DNA of 64,000 bases from Phycicoccus endophyticus. GTDB taxonomy: Bacteria; Actinomycetota; Actinomycetes; Actinomycetales; Dermatophilaceae. Positions 63,768-64,000 of this stretch are shown here, piece by piece (positions within the stretch are counted from its first letter, which is position 1; each line of letters starts with the position of its first letter). The notes under the pieces were generated by a model. It ran no database searches, was not told the origin of the DNA, and was given only the letters and a program-made list of their open reading frames with translations. The stretch is taken from contig NZ_JAANCN010000015.1 in the NCBI RefSeq assembly GCF_011326735.1, forward strand, positions 1-64,000. Reading direction: 5' to 3'. Position numbers and translations under genes: made by a program.

Positions 63768-64000
63768 CGCCTCCGGTCCGGCGGCTGCGCGTCGTCGAGG
63801 GGAGTGCGGGCGGGGTGCGGCTCGTCGCCGACGCCGTCGCCGCCACCGGGCGCCGGCTCGCCGACGCCGCGGGCACGCTCGTGCGCCTGCGCGAGGGCGC
63901 GGTCTGGGACGGCCCGGCCGGTGAGGCGTTCGGGCAGCGGATCGCCTCGGCGCCCGCGGTGCTCGACCGGGCCGCCCGCCGCTTCCTCGGCGCCGCCGCC
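63764..64000 (+). CDS. WXG-type N-terminal domain protein (cut by window end)
   Basis: The GTG start overlaps the previous stop in GTGA. The visible 79 residues form a helical hairpin with the turn GAVWDGPAGEAFGQR, the W-X-G motif of type VII secretion substrates or polymorphic toxins. The C-terminal domain, which would decide the function, is outside the window. Confidence 0.6.
   Translation, partial: MTPPVRRLRVVEGSAGGVRLVADAVAATGRRLADAAGTLVRLREGAVWDGPAGEAFGQRIASAPAVLDRAARRFLGAAA

Overview
The window is chromosomal DNA from a high-GC actinobacterium, most likely a member of the Micrococcales. The evidence is the strong G/C bias at third codon positions, a LexA / LysM / nrdR / nrdJ block, two SAM-IV riboswitches, F420-type and PPi-PEPCK-type genes, many GTG starts and many promoters set to give leaderless mRNAs. 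No rRNA, tRNA or CRISPR array was seen.

Left end, 1-4.9 kb, is an accessory segment of visibly lower GC. It holds an IS3-family element whose orfB is interrupted by the end of a second (IS30-like) element, a Schlafen/AlbA_2-type protein with a small partner ORF on the opposite strand, a broken helix-turn-helix ORF, a deleted IS481 relic, and a divergent TetR/SDR pair. From about 5 kb core-like genes begin: an unusual MarR-GNAT-dehydrogenase triple fusion under a palindromic operator, an Imm-5-like protein, furA-katG, tag, a glutathione-peroxidase-like gene, and a TetR/SMR efflux pair with two operators.

12.4-30.6 kb: a leucine leader peptide plus terminator precedes leuS. Then come a PotABCD-type transporter operon ending in an amidohydrolase, a SAM-IV-controlled cysteine-desulfurase-like enzyme, DegV, PlsY, ComEA and ComEC, a LysR regulator, a sirtuin and a GNAT acetyltransferase.

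30.7-37.2 kb is a DNA damage and dNTP block: lexA, an SOS-boxed LysM cell-division-suppressor-like gene, nrdR with NrdR boxes, and the B12-dependent ribonucleotide reductase nrdJ. At 37.3-40.3 kb is a small foreign-looking island: an excalibur protein, then a divergent pair made of a nuclease-Schlafen-group-3 helicase and a MazG-like nucleotide pyrophosphohydrolase. This is the best candidate in the window for an under-described defence system.

40.6-53.2 kb holds a DUF302 gene behind a CsoR-like operator, a DUF222/HNH (13E12-type) gene, a secreted beta-helix protein with a LacI-type operator beside a LacI regulator, a small membrane protein, a very large PPi-type PEP carboxykinase candidate, an aldo/keto reductase and a lipoprotein/secreted-protein pair. 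53.2-64 kb holds an OFA-family MFS transporter, an SprT-like metalloprotease, a patatin-like phospholipase, ornithine aminotransferase, an alpha/beta hydrolase, two small membrane proteins, an aldo/keto reductase plus deazaflavin-dependent reductase operon, a SAM-IV riboswitch with metY, and the start of a WXG100-like gene pair cut by the window end.

All calls come from reading the DNA and the translated proteins; no database search was run. Long open frames antisense to leuS, katG, nrdJ, the pot-to-comEA block and the PEPCK gene were judged to be GC-driven shadows and left out.
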